NCBI RefSeq assembly: GCF_000835495.1
Contig: NW_015622545.1
Location: 1,566,777 to 1,630,776, forward strand
DNA length: 64,000 bases
Source: Cladophialophora immunda
Taxonomy: Eukaryota > Ascomycota > Eurotiomycetes > Chaetothyriales > Herpotrichiellaceae
Reading direction: 5' to 3'
Position numbers and translations under genes: made by a program. The notes under the pieces are model-generated. The model had not been told where the DNA came from. It did no database searches and saw only the letters and a program-made list of their open reading frames with translations. Position 1 is the stretch's first letter; each line of letters opens with the position of its first letter. This document shows, piece by piece, positions 21,192 through 32,852 of the stretch.

Positions 21192-21566
21192 ATGCTCGCC
21201 AGTGTCTCCTTCCGGAAAAAGCCCAGCTGGTCCATTCTGAGTCAGGCGGCGCTCGGTGCAGCGCTGGCCGGCCAGGTTCATCGGCCGGCGGAGGATCTGC
21301 TGTGCGGTGCTGTGGTTTTTGCCTCAAAGATCCTGGCAGTGGGGGGACAGGGGAGATTGGGGGTTGGGATTGGAATTGGTCTCAGACACTTGACGCACGA
21401 GGCTGTTGCCGAGCGCAGGGCCCAAGCTAAGACATTGGCAATCATGAATCGATTCCTGCCAAAGGAGAGGAAGCGATACTTGGCATCGCTGGTGATCGCG
21501 ATGGCAAATGGTGGTGATGATGGCGATGTCGGCTCTGAGGCCGAAACCCAAGGAGAGGAGGGATGA
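21192..21566 (+). CDS. doubtful small protein
   Basis: A 124-codon frame with an ATG start. The peptide is balanced in composition, with a possible hydrophobic segment (A-L-G-A-A-L-A-G, then A-V-V-F-A-S-K-I-L-A-V), a helical charged part (K-T-L-A-I-M-N-R-F-L-P-K-E-R-K-R-Y-L-A-S-L) and an acidic tail. I do not recognise it. It could be a small gene, the last exon of a spliced one, or chance. It converges on the transporter gene. Confidence 0.3.
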   Translation: MLASVSFRKKPSWSILSQAALGAALAGQVHRPAEDLLCGAVVFASKILAVGGQGRLGVGIGIGLRHLTHEAVAERRAQAKTLAIMNRFLPKERKRYLASLVIAMANGGDDGDVGSEAETQGEEG

Positions 21567-21879
21567 GCAACCTCCAGCTGCGCAAAGGGAGCGTCCAGTT
21601 GAGCCGCTGGTCGTTTATCCCTCGTGAAACCCTTGGTAGCATCGAGCTTCACCCATGACAATCAATTCCATCACTTGCCGTCCATCCCGACCCTTTTTGC
21701 GAAGCTGTCGGTCGGCTCACGTATTACCGAGGAGAAAGATTCCGGCAGCTTTTGAAAAGGACTTGCAGGGAAACGACAATTGATTGATGGCAACATAAAA
21801 GCAGAGGACAAGACGATTCCTCGATCTTCAGGCGTATTATTGAGTGGGTGTATCTGAGAAGCGCAGTTAGTGCTCGCCC

Positions 21880-23871
21880 TCAGCTCTCCTCGACGTGAAT
21901 CGTGGCCTGGTCCTTTGTCCGGTGCTGCTTCATCTCCGCCTCGAACCCCACGCGGTCGATATCGTCCACGGTAAAAGCCCCCTTCTTCCCACTCGCCAAA
22001 CCCGGGAACAGACGCGACGTGGCGCTCTTGGCCGAGAGGAACAGCAGGTCGATCTCTTCCAGCGACTTGTGCGCGGTCTCGGGGTAGAACAGGAAGACGA
22101 GCCAGAAATTGACAAAGTTGAAGCAGAAGAAGACCATGTAGAATTTCCAACCCTGGCAGTGGCAGTTTGTCAGCGTCATGCATAACCCTGTGGCTGCGAG
22201 CCCGGCCGGCGCAGGTGACAACTTACGATATTTGCGAGGCCTGGTGGCGTCGATACCACGACGACGTAGTTGATGGTCCAGTTGACGGCGTTGGCCACGG
22301 GATAGAACTTGTTCCGGTATTTGAAGGAAAGGATTTCGGCCGGGTAGAGGTATTGGAGACTCTGCCAGGCGAGGGCGAAGATCATCAGGTAGAGATACAC
22401 CAGCACCACCACGATGTACCCGGACCATTTGGCCGTGCCTTCGGACGGATTGCCCCCTATGGCCAACACAATCCCGGCAATCAGGAAGCAGAGACCCTGA
22501 CCGATGGAGCCGCTGAAGAACAGCGGACGCCGTCCAAACCTTTCGACTGCCTGTGGTGGAAGGCTCAAAGTCAGTTTTTGGGTCGACGGAATCGCCTCAT
22601 TCGCCAAAGTTTCACTTACGAATTGCGAGAAGAGGTTGGATAGGAGCCACGGAACCCCGGTGCACGCCGCCAGTACCCGGGCTGGGGTCGACGAGAAGCC
22701 CAGCTGCTCGAAGATGATGACGATGTAGTAGGCAAAGACGTTGCATCCGCCAATCTGGCCCATGTACTGGGCGCCGCATCCGATGATCAGTCGGTACATG
22801 TGTCGTCCAGGTGCAGTCCAGAGGTCACTGATCGGGGTGGCTTCGCCGGCCTTCTCGAGCGCCACCACGGTCTGAATGTCCTCGAGCTGTTGCCGGACTT
22901 CGGGCGACGAAATATCCTCCTGGCCAGTGAGTCGTGCAAGGACCGTCGCCGCTTCGCCCATGCGGTCTTTCGAAGCGAGCCATCGCGGAGACTCTTCGCA
23001 TCTGGGTGTCAGCTCCTGCCTGGGCCTTTTACAGCTTCTTCCAAAAACATGGAGAGGAGACCCACCTGGCAACAGAGGAAGAAGAATAAATACTGGGAGG
23101 AGGTACACCACTTGGAAAATTGAGGGGAGTCGCTAGCCGGAAAACGACGGGTGTCAGTCAGCATGAAACCTTCGAGAGCGGAGAGGATGCTACTAGACGC
23201 CGCCGACTCACCCATTGCAAAGATGTCTGCGAAAAGCTGGTCCCCAGAGTCAAGAACTGGGCCACGAGAAATCCGACATTCAAGATAAAGAGCTCTTGAA
23301 AGATGGCGCGCCCTCGGGCATGAGGAAGGCTGGTCTCGGAGTGGTAGACCGGCACCACGGAGGTGTTGATTCCTGGGCAGGCGAACACCATTAGTGAGCG
23401 GACCATCTCTTTTCACACTGTGCCGTTCGCCTCCTGCTCACCGTTTCCAAACCCTCCAATCATCCGTCCCGCTATCAAGCCACCGATACTACCCGGCGTC
23501 GTTTGGATGATGGCGCCGATCACACAAATGGCCGATCCGATCAGCTGTTGACACCCACCTCGTCAGCAACGGCATTTCTCGAAGTCGGTCCACTTCCATC
23601 AGGCAGTACTCACAATGCTCTTGCGATGTCCTATGCGTTCGGCAATGAAAGGCGTGCAGAGCGCCCCCACAAGATTGCCAATGTCAAATAGAGCGGCGAC
23701 CTGTCCGGTCAACCCGGGCGACGGATGGTGGAAATACTCGACAAACGGCGGGCCACTGGCAATGCCGCCATACAAGGCGCAATCATAGCCGAATAAGGAG
23801 AACGCCAGACCGCAGACGATGAGGATCCAGACTCGGAGCTTGCGGCCCTTCCATTGCTTGGGTTGGAACAT
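21880..23871 (-). CDS. MFS sugar (hexose-type) transporter
   Basis: Seven exons read 23871-23614, 23544-23442, 23372-23212, 23132-23066, 22993-22620, 22550-22227 and 22152-21880, giving 519 residues in one frame. Five introns have canonical donors and acceptors (for example GTGAGT, GTAAGT, CAG). The fourth uses a less usual AAG acceptor but restores E-S-P-R-W-L exactly. Family signatures are present: F-G-Y-D near the first membrane helix, R-I-G-H-R-K in loop 2-3, G-R-M-I-G-G-F-G-N-G, E-S-P-R-W-L before the central loop, G-R-R-P-L after helix 8, and P-E-T-A-H-K-S-L-E-E-I-D after helix 12. These define the sugar porter family, close to fungal lactose/hexose permeases. Twelve membrane helices are expected; length is typical. 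Substrate cannot be told. It probably sits in the plasma membrane. Confidence 0.9.
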
Positions 23872-26800
23872 GTTCGCAGTCGTGGATCAAAGGAGAGCCA
23901 GAACAGTCTCAAGGTGGAGCAATCGAATAAGTAGGTCTTGAGGGCCTTCCTACCCCACAAAGCTGGGTTAGTCCGGGGTACATGTCTGGGATATATATTC
24001 GATCCCTAGCATAACAGCTCGAAGGGCCAGACGGGGGTGCGGAAAAGGGCATCGTGATAGTACCTGTCTCGACGAATGGTTTACCGAGTTCAGTTCTGTT
24101 TATCTAATTGCATGCAGGAGGGGGTCTACCTTCCTTGATATCGATGGCGTTCGATGCGGAAACCCACATGCGGAAAAGTGGTACTGCGGAAAATGCGGGT
24201 ATGCGGCAAAGCGGTTCTGCGGCAAAGCGTGCTGCATGCTGTGGGCAAAGTGCTGGAGGCAGCGCCGGACGAAGAGCATTGACCCGAACTGCGTTGGCTG
24301 GAAAAGCATTGCGCGGAAAAGGGATATCAAGCGGGATTATACTTCGCTAGACGGAGGCTACTTCGCGATGTACTTGCTCCCCTCATGATCTTCTCCCGCC
24401 ACCACTCAGTCTCGGTCTCCTACCCAAGGGCCTTTTGGCGAATTGCGCTCGCGGTCGAGGTTGGCCTGGAATCTCGGTCGGCATATGATGGAAGGAGATG
24501 AAAAAGGGAGAATTGAGAACACGGGACGAAGAGATGGAGACATTTGGGGCTCAAAGGGGGGGGACCCTCGGGCTGTTGCTGAGGCGCAATGCCACCGAGC
24601 ACTCGAAGGTGCAATACCAAGAAAACATTGCTTGTTTGGGGCTGGCGTCGGTGTTGGGCAGCTAGGAGGGCGAAGAAGAGCGAAGGACATGTCGACGTCG
24701 ACGCCTCCCGACATGGTAGTTCTTCAAGCCCGAAGTGGCAGTCACGTGGCAACCGCAAACCGTGGCTCAGGATCGCACAGCCACAGTTGAGAATGGCTTG
24801 GCCATGACGTAGGTTAGTTAAGTGGCGAGTTGCTCGCGTCCGGAAAGGGAAAGGGACTTTGGCGAGTCACGTGAGAGTGTCGAGATTCGCCGCTGAGTAC
24901 GGAGTATTATGGTTTTACTCCGTCCATCAACAGAGGTCCCGAGCAAAGCAGCCGCAGGAACGTCTTGTGCTCTGATGGCTGAATCACCAGTTGAAGATCT
25001 ACCAACATGACACGGTCAAGGCGTCATTCATGTAAATACCGGCGGGCCAGCCGTTATCTGATGCTGAAGCACGGTCTGGCGGGCGCGAATTACAATACAG
25101 GCGGAGTTCTTCTTTGAATGTGTTAGCGTGGGTCCGTCATTCCTGATTGCCTGGAGTTTGGAGGGGGAACGGACACACATCACAGCCTGGATGGGCAGAG
25201 TGACGGAGCTGGGGAGGGGGAGGGAGGTTTCCAGGGCGGCGAACGTGAGAGCAGCAGGATCGAGCATGGGCGCAGCATTCGCGTAGGTGGCAGCATGGGG
25301 ATGGGCATCAGCATAGGTATGGGGACAGGATTGGGCTGAGGGGGGAGGGTGAGGCGAATGTGCTTGGGCTTGGGCTGAGGCTGGGCCTGCTGGGGATGTT
25401 CGGGATGTTTGGGATGCCTGTGATGCCTGTGATGCCCGTGATGCCTGTGATGCCCGTCCACGAGCATACAAGTAGAAATATGAGCATCGAGGGTCAGCAT
25501 TATGCCCTCGGTGCAGCTGAAAGTAGTTTCTTGCAGGCATTGCCAGAAGCCACGGCATCCATCCATTCCATCGCAGCAAACCGTCCTGGAATTGGATTGA
25601 ATGCAGCGGTGGTTCGCGTGGGAGCCCGTAGTGTTTGCCCTTCTTCCTTCTGGCAAAGGTGGCAGACCGTAGGATTTGCACTCGTGGAGAAGTGGTTAAC
25701 CGGAGAAACTTGCTTGCAATTGCCATGACCGCAGGAGGGGGTAATGCTAGCCCCGCCTAATGTGGAAAGGTTTGTTTGAGCATTGCTTCTGAAGCAAACT
25801 CCTGAGAAGTGAGGCGATCCACATTGAATTTGGAATTGCTGGGCGAATGAGCTTGGGAAGGGCAGCATTTGTCTTCCCACCCCTTGCTTTGGCTGAGCTT
25901 TGGAAGGGCGGAGGGGTTATGAGGCGTTTTGTATCCAGTGTCTTGCTTTGGAGCACCGCTGAAAAGGGGGACGATCCACATTTACGTGAATTTGGAGTTG
26001 CTGGGCAAATGAGCTTTGAAAGGGTGGCTGGTTAGGGGCATTTTTGTTCCCAAAGTTGTCGCCGCCTATCCCAACTGGGTATCAAGCGGTCTGGCTCAAG
26101 GCAAAACAGAGCACTGCTACCCGTACTTGCTCAATTGAGCCAGGGTTGCCAATCAAGCCAAGGTGTTGAGACGGCGATGGTCCTTTGTCCCACTTTTTTG
26201 TCGGACGGGCCTATAAAATCATAGTATTGTCGAGTCACGTGACGGAAACACCGACTGGGCCTGCCACTCCCCAGATTCTCACACAGTGGCAGTCAAGCCG
26301 TCAACCAACTTGGTTTCACGTAGCAGATCAACAGGTGAATATCTGTTTGACCCTCTCTTTGCACGGTGGCCCAGTACTGAAAGCTCTGGCGACAGCTGAA
26401 GCCAGAAGGCGTGAACAAGGCTGTCAACGGAACAATACAGGGATACCAGGCTTGCTTCATGTGACGGTAGAGGAGAGAAGCTATACTGGCGAGTGCACAT
26501 GGTATCGGCTGCAGTACCGGAGTGAGGCTATCAATCGACTGGTTGGCCAACTCCACGTGATAGTGAATGGACAGTCTGTTCTCTCAGTGGGAGTATTTTT
26601 GGCAGGGCAATGAAGCCAACCAAGACCAGTACTTCTTCCTCCCCACGATAGTACTATCGGCTGGGGCTTGTTCCAGGTGATGATTCTGACGACTACTCAT
26701 TGCATGTGATAGCGAAGGGGGGATGGCATTATTGCCAAGTGGGCATAGTTCCAAACGGGCCATTGGGTTGCTCGACTAGTGTTGGCGCCACTTGATCAAT

Positions 26801-27143
26801 CCAGCAGCTTGGAGCAAAGTGATTGGCTCCTTGCTTACGGTCTCACTTGGTAGAAGCACCAGACAGTGATTCTGACAGCCGCGCAAGTGGTTCCCGCTCG
26901 GACCAGGGGTAAGTACTGGTCAGTCACTGAAGCTAAAGCCATTCTCAGTAGAGATTCGCGTCTCCTCTCCACCCATCATCCCAACGGGCCATTCTTTTCT
27001 CCTTGGCGGCTAGTAACACAGAGCTATATTACTCTCCAGGCAGCCCAACCTTAGTCTCGCCACACCCACCTCTTCCACTCTTATCAACCACCCACCCAAT
27101 AGCCTCGCCTCGGTTCTGAGTTAGAGTCCAACCAAGTCCCACA
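23872..27143. other. long intergenic region with short repeats
   Basis: No supported gene in 3.2 kb. It contains a degenerate tandem repeat of TGCGGMAAAG units (about 24165-24235), a 9-base TGATGCCYG repeat (about 25385-25460), and two related copies of a segment of about 55 bases beginning CGATCCACATT (near 25814 and 25974). Open frames overlapping these repeats are low complexity and were not accepted. Confidence 0.45.
25385..25460. repeat. 9-base tandem repeat
   Basis: About eight copies of a unit like TGATGCCYG / TTCGGGATG. On the opposite strand it reads as a His/Arg-rich repeat. Confidence 0.7.
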
Positions 27144-27259
27144 ATGCCTCAGAAGAGTCGGCAGCGGCGTCTAACAAAGCCTCGGAAGGAACGGCGACGG
27201 CGTCAAATCCCATCAGAGTAAGCACTGCCCTTTTTGCGAGACCAGACGACTGACGATAG

Positions 27260-27916
27260 GGTACAAGGTCGAGGTCGACGCCCCATGTTTTGCCCGGTTC
27301 TCCGACGCAAGATTTCGACGCGGAATCGCAACTGCTCGAACCCGCACCCCAGCTGCAAACGATCAAGGCCGCGCTGGAAATCCAGATGCGCAATCCCCGA
27401 CTGGCCCAGCTCGACATTTCGTGCTGGTGTATCAAAGACGATGGCGTGGACCAGATCTTGCATCTGTTCGAGGCCCTCCGACCGCGCAGGGTGAAAGTGC
27501 GCATTATCACCAATTTCTTTGATGGGAAGAGCCACGTGGACGCCATCCGGCGCGTGAAGCAGTCCTCGGACCACGTCAGGATCAAGCTTATGGACTCCGA
27601 GGAGAGCGCCCTGTGCTTCCCCCCTTGGGGGTGGATGTTCCATGACGGCGCGGGCAGCTGCTACGAGTCGGTGCTGGGGTTTAACTCGGGGATCGAGGAA
27701 TGCGGGCTCCTGACAACCACTGGGGACAAGGAGGACGGCGCCGCCCGGCACGTGATGGAATTCAACCGGTTCTGGGACCAGCAGGACGAGTCTCTGGAGA
27801 CAAAGCTACACGAATACACCGAGGCCACCCACGCGCGGTGGGTGCTCATGGAAGAGGATGATCGCGCCATATTCGGCAACGGTGTTGAACGGCCAGTCAC
27901 GTTTTTCTTATCGTAG
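27260..27916 (+). CDS. unrecognised protein, 5' exon uncertain
   Basis: An open frame of about 218 codons with good coding character. It runs through L-A-Q-L-D-I-S-C-W-C-I-K-D-D-G, a basic strand K-V-R-I-I-T-N-F-F-D-G and W-G-W-M-F-H-D-G-A-G, and ends in V-T-F-F-L-S. An intron acceptor (GACGATAG) ends at 27259. The upstream donor GTAAGC at 27218 is in phase with a short A/S-rich frame back to 27125, but no ATG is found there, so the true first exon is unknown. The ATG at 27144 is out of phase with this join. Starting at the first internal ATG (27386) would give a shorter protein of 176 residues. Function unknown. Confidence 0.5.
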   Translation, partial: GTRSRSTPHVLPGSPTQDFDAESQLLEPAPQLQTIKAALEIQMRNPRLAQLDISCWCIKDDGVDQILHLFEALRPRRVKVRIITNFFDGKSHVDAIRRVKQSSDHVRIKLMDSEESALCFPPWGWMFHDGAGSCYESVLGFNSGIEECGLLTTTGDKEDGAARHVMEFNRFWDQQDESLETKLHEYTEATHARWVLMEEDDRAIFGNGVERPVTFFLS

Positions 27917-29281
27917 GAGCGAAGACAATGTGCATTTTGTATCAATAATGCGGATCTGTGTGGAAGGTTGTTATTCGGAATTGCTCAGACTAATCGAATA
28001 GGAGATAGCGGTACGGCTGGAATATGATTCTTCCGGGGGACCCAAAAAAAAGACGGTAGTATGGAATAATGATATTCCGAATCGCCGAGGCGAGCTGGGG
28101 TGGCTGGTTGACCACCTTCCTCAAATAGCTAGGCGGCCTCGGACTATCACGTGAGAGGAGCTGAATAGAGAAGGCGAGTCAGGAGGCGTCGAGTCTCAAA
28201 AAACGTTCAGCCCAAGCTTGTTATGTGCAGCAAAGTTGCCGGGACCATCGTGACGGGGCGAGTGTCCATTTTCATCGAGTGGCAAGGCTCCATGGGTTCG
28301 ACATGTACACAGGCATTGCGGGAGCATATGTGCACAATTCCCAAAACCTGGCGTCGGTGGACCTCGACATGACTAACCAAAGCCTATCCTATCCATCCTA
28401 CGTTGCTCCTCCCTCTCCTGCCACGAGGGCTCGTCTCGTATTCATCGACCTGCAAGTAATGTAGCTCCTTCCATGACTCATCAACAACAGAGGTTCTCTA
28501 TTATCCGCCCAACAAGGAAAAAAGAGTGGTTGGACGGGAGAGTCCTTCCGGGGCCGTCGCTAATCAAGTATTTGGAAGACTCATGATGAGTATTTTGCTC
28601 CGTATCTTGAACATCCTCTGGCTGTGCTTTGGACTTCCATTTTTTATCGATTGAACGCCATCGAAGTCACGGCGAAACGGCCGAACTGCAGGAGCAAGTG
28701 GGAAAGGCCGAAGCCTACCTAGATGGATTTCCAATGAGTCTTATATAAATGAATCCAAGTTGGTCCCACACAAGCCACTCGGATCGAAGCCGCATAAGGT
28801 GCCAAAGCTGCGTCCAGATCCGCCGCCGAATCCCAAGTGGCACAATGATTGTACCCAGAGACCCAGTTTCAAGTGGCACGTGACAGTGTGTCGAGTTCGA
28901 GATCCATTGCTTTGTGACACGACGGGCCTTTGGATTACCCGATTAGGCGATTTGGGTGCCATGTTTAGAAGGCCCAGTCTAGACGCGAATGCTCAATCTG
29001 GTTGTCGCCCTCGCAGTCCAACAGGTACTATGATTTTGTTAATTAGCTCCCGGAAAGGAATTATCTTTTGCTCCAGTCAGCTTCTTGATATTACGGGATA
29101 GTATCGAAAATGTCATCCCCATGCGACGCTGCCTGACTAGGACCGATGGCCCGCTGATGCCTCCTGCCAAATGTCCTCGTAGGACTCGAGTTGGACCCCT
29201 CTCTGCTGGTAGAGAGGATCGCTATTGATGGCGCTTCTGACTTCCGAGCGTAGAGGGTCGTCGATAGGGATCGCTTTGCTG
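27917..29281. other. intergenic region left of the transposon
   Basis: No supported gene. The transposon begins at its right end at a TA dinucleotide. Confidence 0.45.
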
Positions 29282-29336
29282 TACGGAGGCGCGCACCAAA
29301 AGTGTTGACCCCGCTAGTTTTTAGCGCATAGACTAG
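29282..29336 (+). repeat. left terminal inverted repeat
   Basis: Matches 31366-31421 in reverse complement, perfect for the outer 26 bases and again over GCGCATAGACTAG. Confidence 0.9.
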
Positions 29337-29463
29337 AAACCTGTTCTAGGCCATTGTAGGACTAGGTTTTCACCCCGCGGCCAATCTTCTATAGTAAACA
29401 GAAGTCGCCTAGTATGTTGCCCTGCACCTTTTCTCAACAATCACATCAATCACACTGCCTCCA

Positions 29464-31000
29464 ATGCCTGCGCAATCGCCAACAGTGGTATATCAGGTAG
29501 GGAATAAGGCCCAGGAAGGTCTGTCTATGGTTAATCTCGTACATTTGGCCATGCCGTTAACTGATTTGTATGCAGAACAAGCCCGTGAACGCGAATCTCA
29601 GCGCCCGCGAATACCTCAGAACCCGCGAGCGCAGAGACCTCTCCCTCAGGAACAGGCCACTGACTATACTAGTGTTCGCTATTCGCCAGCGTAACGAGTG
29701 TAGACACTTACGTTATTATCGCTCGGCTATTCGCCATAGTAAGTTAAGGTCTGGATTAAAGTCCCTGCGAGATAGGCTAGGAGGATTCTTCAAAAGGCAA
29801 AAGAGCGTAGTTATCGTCCGTAGGAGGATCCTCGCATTCTCAATCATTATGTTAAGGACGGCGTTAGGACAGGACGACCTAAGGAGATAACTAACGAGGT
29901 TAAATAACGTATTCTGGCGTTTATTGAAAAGAATAGATTAGGCAGAGAGAAATCTAGCGACGTTTTAGCCTATGAATTAGGTATTAGCACGTCCTCTGTT
30001 CTACGCGTTCTACGTAAGAATAACCTTAGGAATGTCAAACCTACGAGAAAACCTAGTCTATTAAGGGCCTAGCGTTCAGTTCGATTACAGTTCTGCCTAC
30101 GCTATAAGGACTAGACGCTAGAGGATTAGAAGAACGTTATCTGGAGCGACGAAACCTCAGTTATGCTAGGTAAACGAGGAAGGTAGAGAATCTAGCGGCG
30201 AGCGGACGAGGCCTTTATAAAGTTAGCTATTCGTAATCGCTAGAAAGGCTTCTCTAAGTTCATGTTCTAGGGCTGTTTTACTTACGATCTAAAATGCCCT
30301 TATTTTATCTAGTATTCTGAGACAGTAAAAGAGCGTTAAGAGGTAACTGAATACGTCGATCGATTGAATAAGGAACTGGAACCGATCAAGAAGGAGGAGT
30401 AGGAGTTATAGATAGGAACGAGACGATTAGGCCTTAGGAATAAAGGTGGTAAAAAGCTAACCTAGCGATTTATAGAGGTAACTGGTAAGTTAGTTAGGAA
30501 AGGTAAAGGTGGCATTGACTGGTATCGCTATATTAAGGTAGGCGATTTAGGCGATCTAATGCCTTCTCTCGCTATTTTCTATGTGATTTACTAATAGAAT
30601 CGTAATCTAGTTTATCGTCCAGCTATTAATTATCCCGTTTGCATAGGAGTGCTAGAAATCGCGATCTGAGACGATAGTCCAGGAGGATAACGTATCATCT
30701 CACGCCTACTGGTATACGCAGTAAATCTATCAATTTTATCGAATTCCTCGTCTTCCACATCCTCCTAATTCACCTGATTTAAACGCCTTAGAAAAGGCCT
30801 GGCCATGGCTCAAAAAGGCCACGATATCTCGCGGTCCTCCGCCGTCGATAAACGAACTAAAAAAGACCTGGAAAGAGGGGTGGAATAGCCTTCTATAGGA
30901 GTAGATTTAGCTATGGATAGAGGGCATTCTACGTAATATTCAAGAGATTATACGACTCGAGGGCGGCAACGAGTATAAGGAAGGCCGAGACACCAGGCGT
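29464..31000 (+). pseudogene. Tc1-type DDE transposase, broken
   Basis: The reading frame starts near ATG 29464, possibly with a small intron (donor at 29494, acceptor near 29576). It carries W-S-D-E-T-S-V (30142-30162), Q-E-D-N around 30680-30691 and S-P-D-L-N-A-L-E ending at 30793. The second D codon (30686) and the E codon (30791) are exactly 35 codons apart in the same frame, giving the DD34E spacing of Tc1. The long insert between the first and second D, ending in G-K-G-G-I-D-W-Y-R-Y, is typical of fungal members. Many in-frame stops are TAG, as expected from C-to-T or G-to-A changes in CAG and TGG codons. It cannot encode an active enzyme. Confidence 0.85.
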
Positions 31001-31365
31001 AGCTACAGAGGCTACCGGAAGGTAGGCCATTTACATAAGCACGTTTACCTACAGGATTACAGGGTAGGCGACGGCGAGGTCGAACAAGTAAGCCTGCCTA
31101 CTATAGGCGTGGCCGAATGGCTAATCTACAGAACGCCTGGCGATCGAGATAATCAACAGAACAGCGAATAGGACAGCGAACAGGACGGTTGGACAGACAG
31201 CGATTAGGACAGTGACTAGGCCAGCGATCGATCACAGTTGTGGCTAGGACAGTAGTAAAAACAGTGGCCAGGACAGCGATTAGGTCTAGTTATGTCTATC
31301 CCAGCAGTTCCTCACACAAAATAGGTGACAGACTGTTTACACGACCATGCCGAGGCCCTAACTGA

Positions 31366-31421
31366 CTAGTCTATGCGCTAAAACTAGCGCAGAACCAACA
31401 CTTTTGGTGCGCGCCTCCGTA
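31366..31421 (-). repeat. right terminal inverted repeat
   Basis: Reverse complement of the left repeat, with a few inner differences around 31388-31395. Confidence 0.9.
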
Positions 31422-31742
31422 CATACATCAGCCTGTCTTCATCATGTCATTCATTCCATCCCCAAGTCTTCGCCACCAAGCCGCACAAGGGAGTGTTGCA
31501 CTCAGCCATGTCGTAGTTCCATGTCCAGCCAGCGCCGTGACTCCGAATCCGCCAGCGTGTGGCCTTGTTCTCGACCTCCTGCCGTATGGCACCTCCCCTC
31601 TCGCCCCCAACAGAATCCTGCAAAATCCAACGTGCGGGTCGTCCGGATCCAAGAGCCTCATCGTGACATCCAGTCTCTGCTTCTGATCGCCTTTGGCCGT
31701 CTTCGCCGATACGTTGGCCTTGCACCGTGACCACGCATTCGT
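31422..31742. other. short intergenic region
   Basis: Lies between the transposon and the 3' end of the next gene. Nothing supported. Confidence 0.5.
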
Positions 31743-32852
31743 TCATTCCAGCTGGTCCGCCGGTCCCTCTTCACCAGGGAATTCCGATATCCATATGAAA
31801 CTGCCAGGCTCGTCGTCATGGACCTCTTCAGTGGTCTTTTTTTCAGAGGAGCGTAGCCGCGCCAGCGTATCTGTAGACCTTGCAAGGAGACTCCGGAACA
31901 TCTTCTCAGACCATAGGTCGTCTGGCCACTTGACTCCCCTCGGATCCCGTTTGGCTGCTTCTATCAGTGGATCCGCCTTTGCCACCCATTCCTCGGCGAT
32001 GGTCATGTTCACGGGCTGCGACATCCTCAAGTTTCCGCGGCCGTCGAAGTATGCGGGAGCCAGTTGATGTCTATCTTGCTTGGTGAAGCGGGGTGTATTA
32101 ATGATCTCTTTGATCTGCTCCTTTGTGAATTTGTTTTCCCAGTTCGGATGGTCGTCATCCAGCCGCGGGTATCTGCCTGCAGAGGTCAACGCCTTCTTCT
32201 CGTTCAAGGTCTCGTCGGGGTTTGCCGTCTTCGGTTTCGGTTTCCTCTGCAGGACGTCGGATCCCCAGTCAATGCGTTTCTCCCTGAATTCCACACCAGG
32301 CTGGGAATAATTGATCGTGAGCAAATAAGCGGTGGGTGCAATGGTCTCGCCCCGTTGTCGCATTCTCCTTTCCCTGATGGCTGTCCAATCCATGACGTTC
32401 AGACTTCCCCCGATGGCAGACTCTTCCATCCCGAGGTCCCAGCCATCCACAACTTCACACATCTGTTCGAAGGTGAACCAGATGTGCCCGTCTTGCGGAC
32501 CAAAGACGAAGCCCTTGGGGAACTTGTCTCGTTCCTTCGGCTGTTGCAGCGGAGCCCTCTCTTCGTTGTTCACTTGCTCCTCGTGAACTGGTCCGTTCGG
32601 TCCCGACTGTGCCACTGCCGGCGCTCCAGCAGTATCGTCTCGTTCCGCAGGCATCTGGGCAGGTAGTGTCTCCGTCTGTCGCATCACCACGTCGCCATTG
32701 TCGTCGATGTCTGGTTCTCCAGTTTCCCAGGCCGGCAGGGCTGCTGCTGCTGTCGGAGTGTCAGTGTGGGCTGCCGTGTCGTTGCCGTCGCCGACTCGCG
32801 TTCGCACGATTGCAGGAGATCGCAACATGTTTGCTGCATGAGCGTCGGCCAT
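31743..32852 (-). CDS. orphan protein
   Basis: Predicted 369-residue single-exon protein that I do not recognise. The N-terminal 110 residues are acidic, proline- and alanine-rich and probably disordered. The rest is a charged, tryptophan-containing domain (I-W-F-T-F-E-Q-M-C-E-V-V-D-G-W-D, L-N-V-M-D-W-T-A-I-R-E-R-R, I-D-W-G-S-D-V-L-Q-R-K-P-K-P-K) followed by A-E-E-W-V-A-K-A-D-P-L and an acidic tail ending in W-I-S-E-F-P-G. No signal peptide or membrane segment is visible. An in-frame stop closes it at 31743. The unbroken frame and sensible composition support a real gene. It resembles the 11588-12781 protein in style (disordered acidic ends around an aromatic core); homology was not shown. 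Confidence 0.6.
   Translation of the reverse strand: MADAHAANMLRSPAIVRTRVGDGNDTAAHTDTPTAAAALPAWETGEPDIDDNGDVVMRQTETLPAQMPAERDDTAGAPAVAQSGPNGPVHEEQVNNEERAPLQQPKERDKFPKGFVFGPQDGHIWFTFEQMCEVVDGWDLGMEESAIGGSLNVMDWTAIRERRMRQRGETIAPTAYLLTINYSQPGVEFREKRIDWGSDVLQRKPKPKTANPDETLNEKKALTSAGRYPRLDDDHPNWENKFTKEQIKEIINTPRFTKQDRHQLAPAYFDGRGNLRMSQPVNMTIAEEWVAKADPLIEAAKRDPRGVKWPDDLWSEKMFRSLLARSTDTLARLRSSEKKTTEEVHDDEPGSFIWISEFPGEEGPADQLE

Larger units (their letters stand above)
29282..31421 (+). mobile_element. Tc1-like DNA transposon, RIP-damaged
   Basis: The element is framed by TA dinucleotides (29282-29283 and 31420-31421), the usual Tc1/mariner target duplication. Its terminal inverted repeats are about 55 bases: the first 26 bases from TACGGAGGCGCGCACCAAAA onward match perfectly, and the inner part has a few differences. 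The interior is a decayed transposase frame on the plus strand with many TAG codons. CpA and TpG dinucleotides are scarce and TpA is abundant, the expected footprint of repeat-induced point mutation. Length about 2.14 kb. Confidence 0.9.

Noticed and set aside
25180..25726. His- and Pro-rich protein on the minus strand
   Set aside because: The composition comes from the 9-base tandem repeat at 25385-25460; no conserved flanking sequence.
27144..27217. ATG 27144 as the start of the 27260-27916 gene
   Set aside because: Joining its frame through the GTAAGC intron to 27260 is out of phase by two bases.
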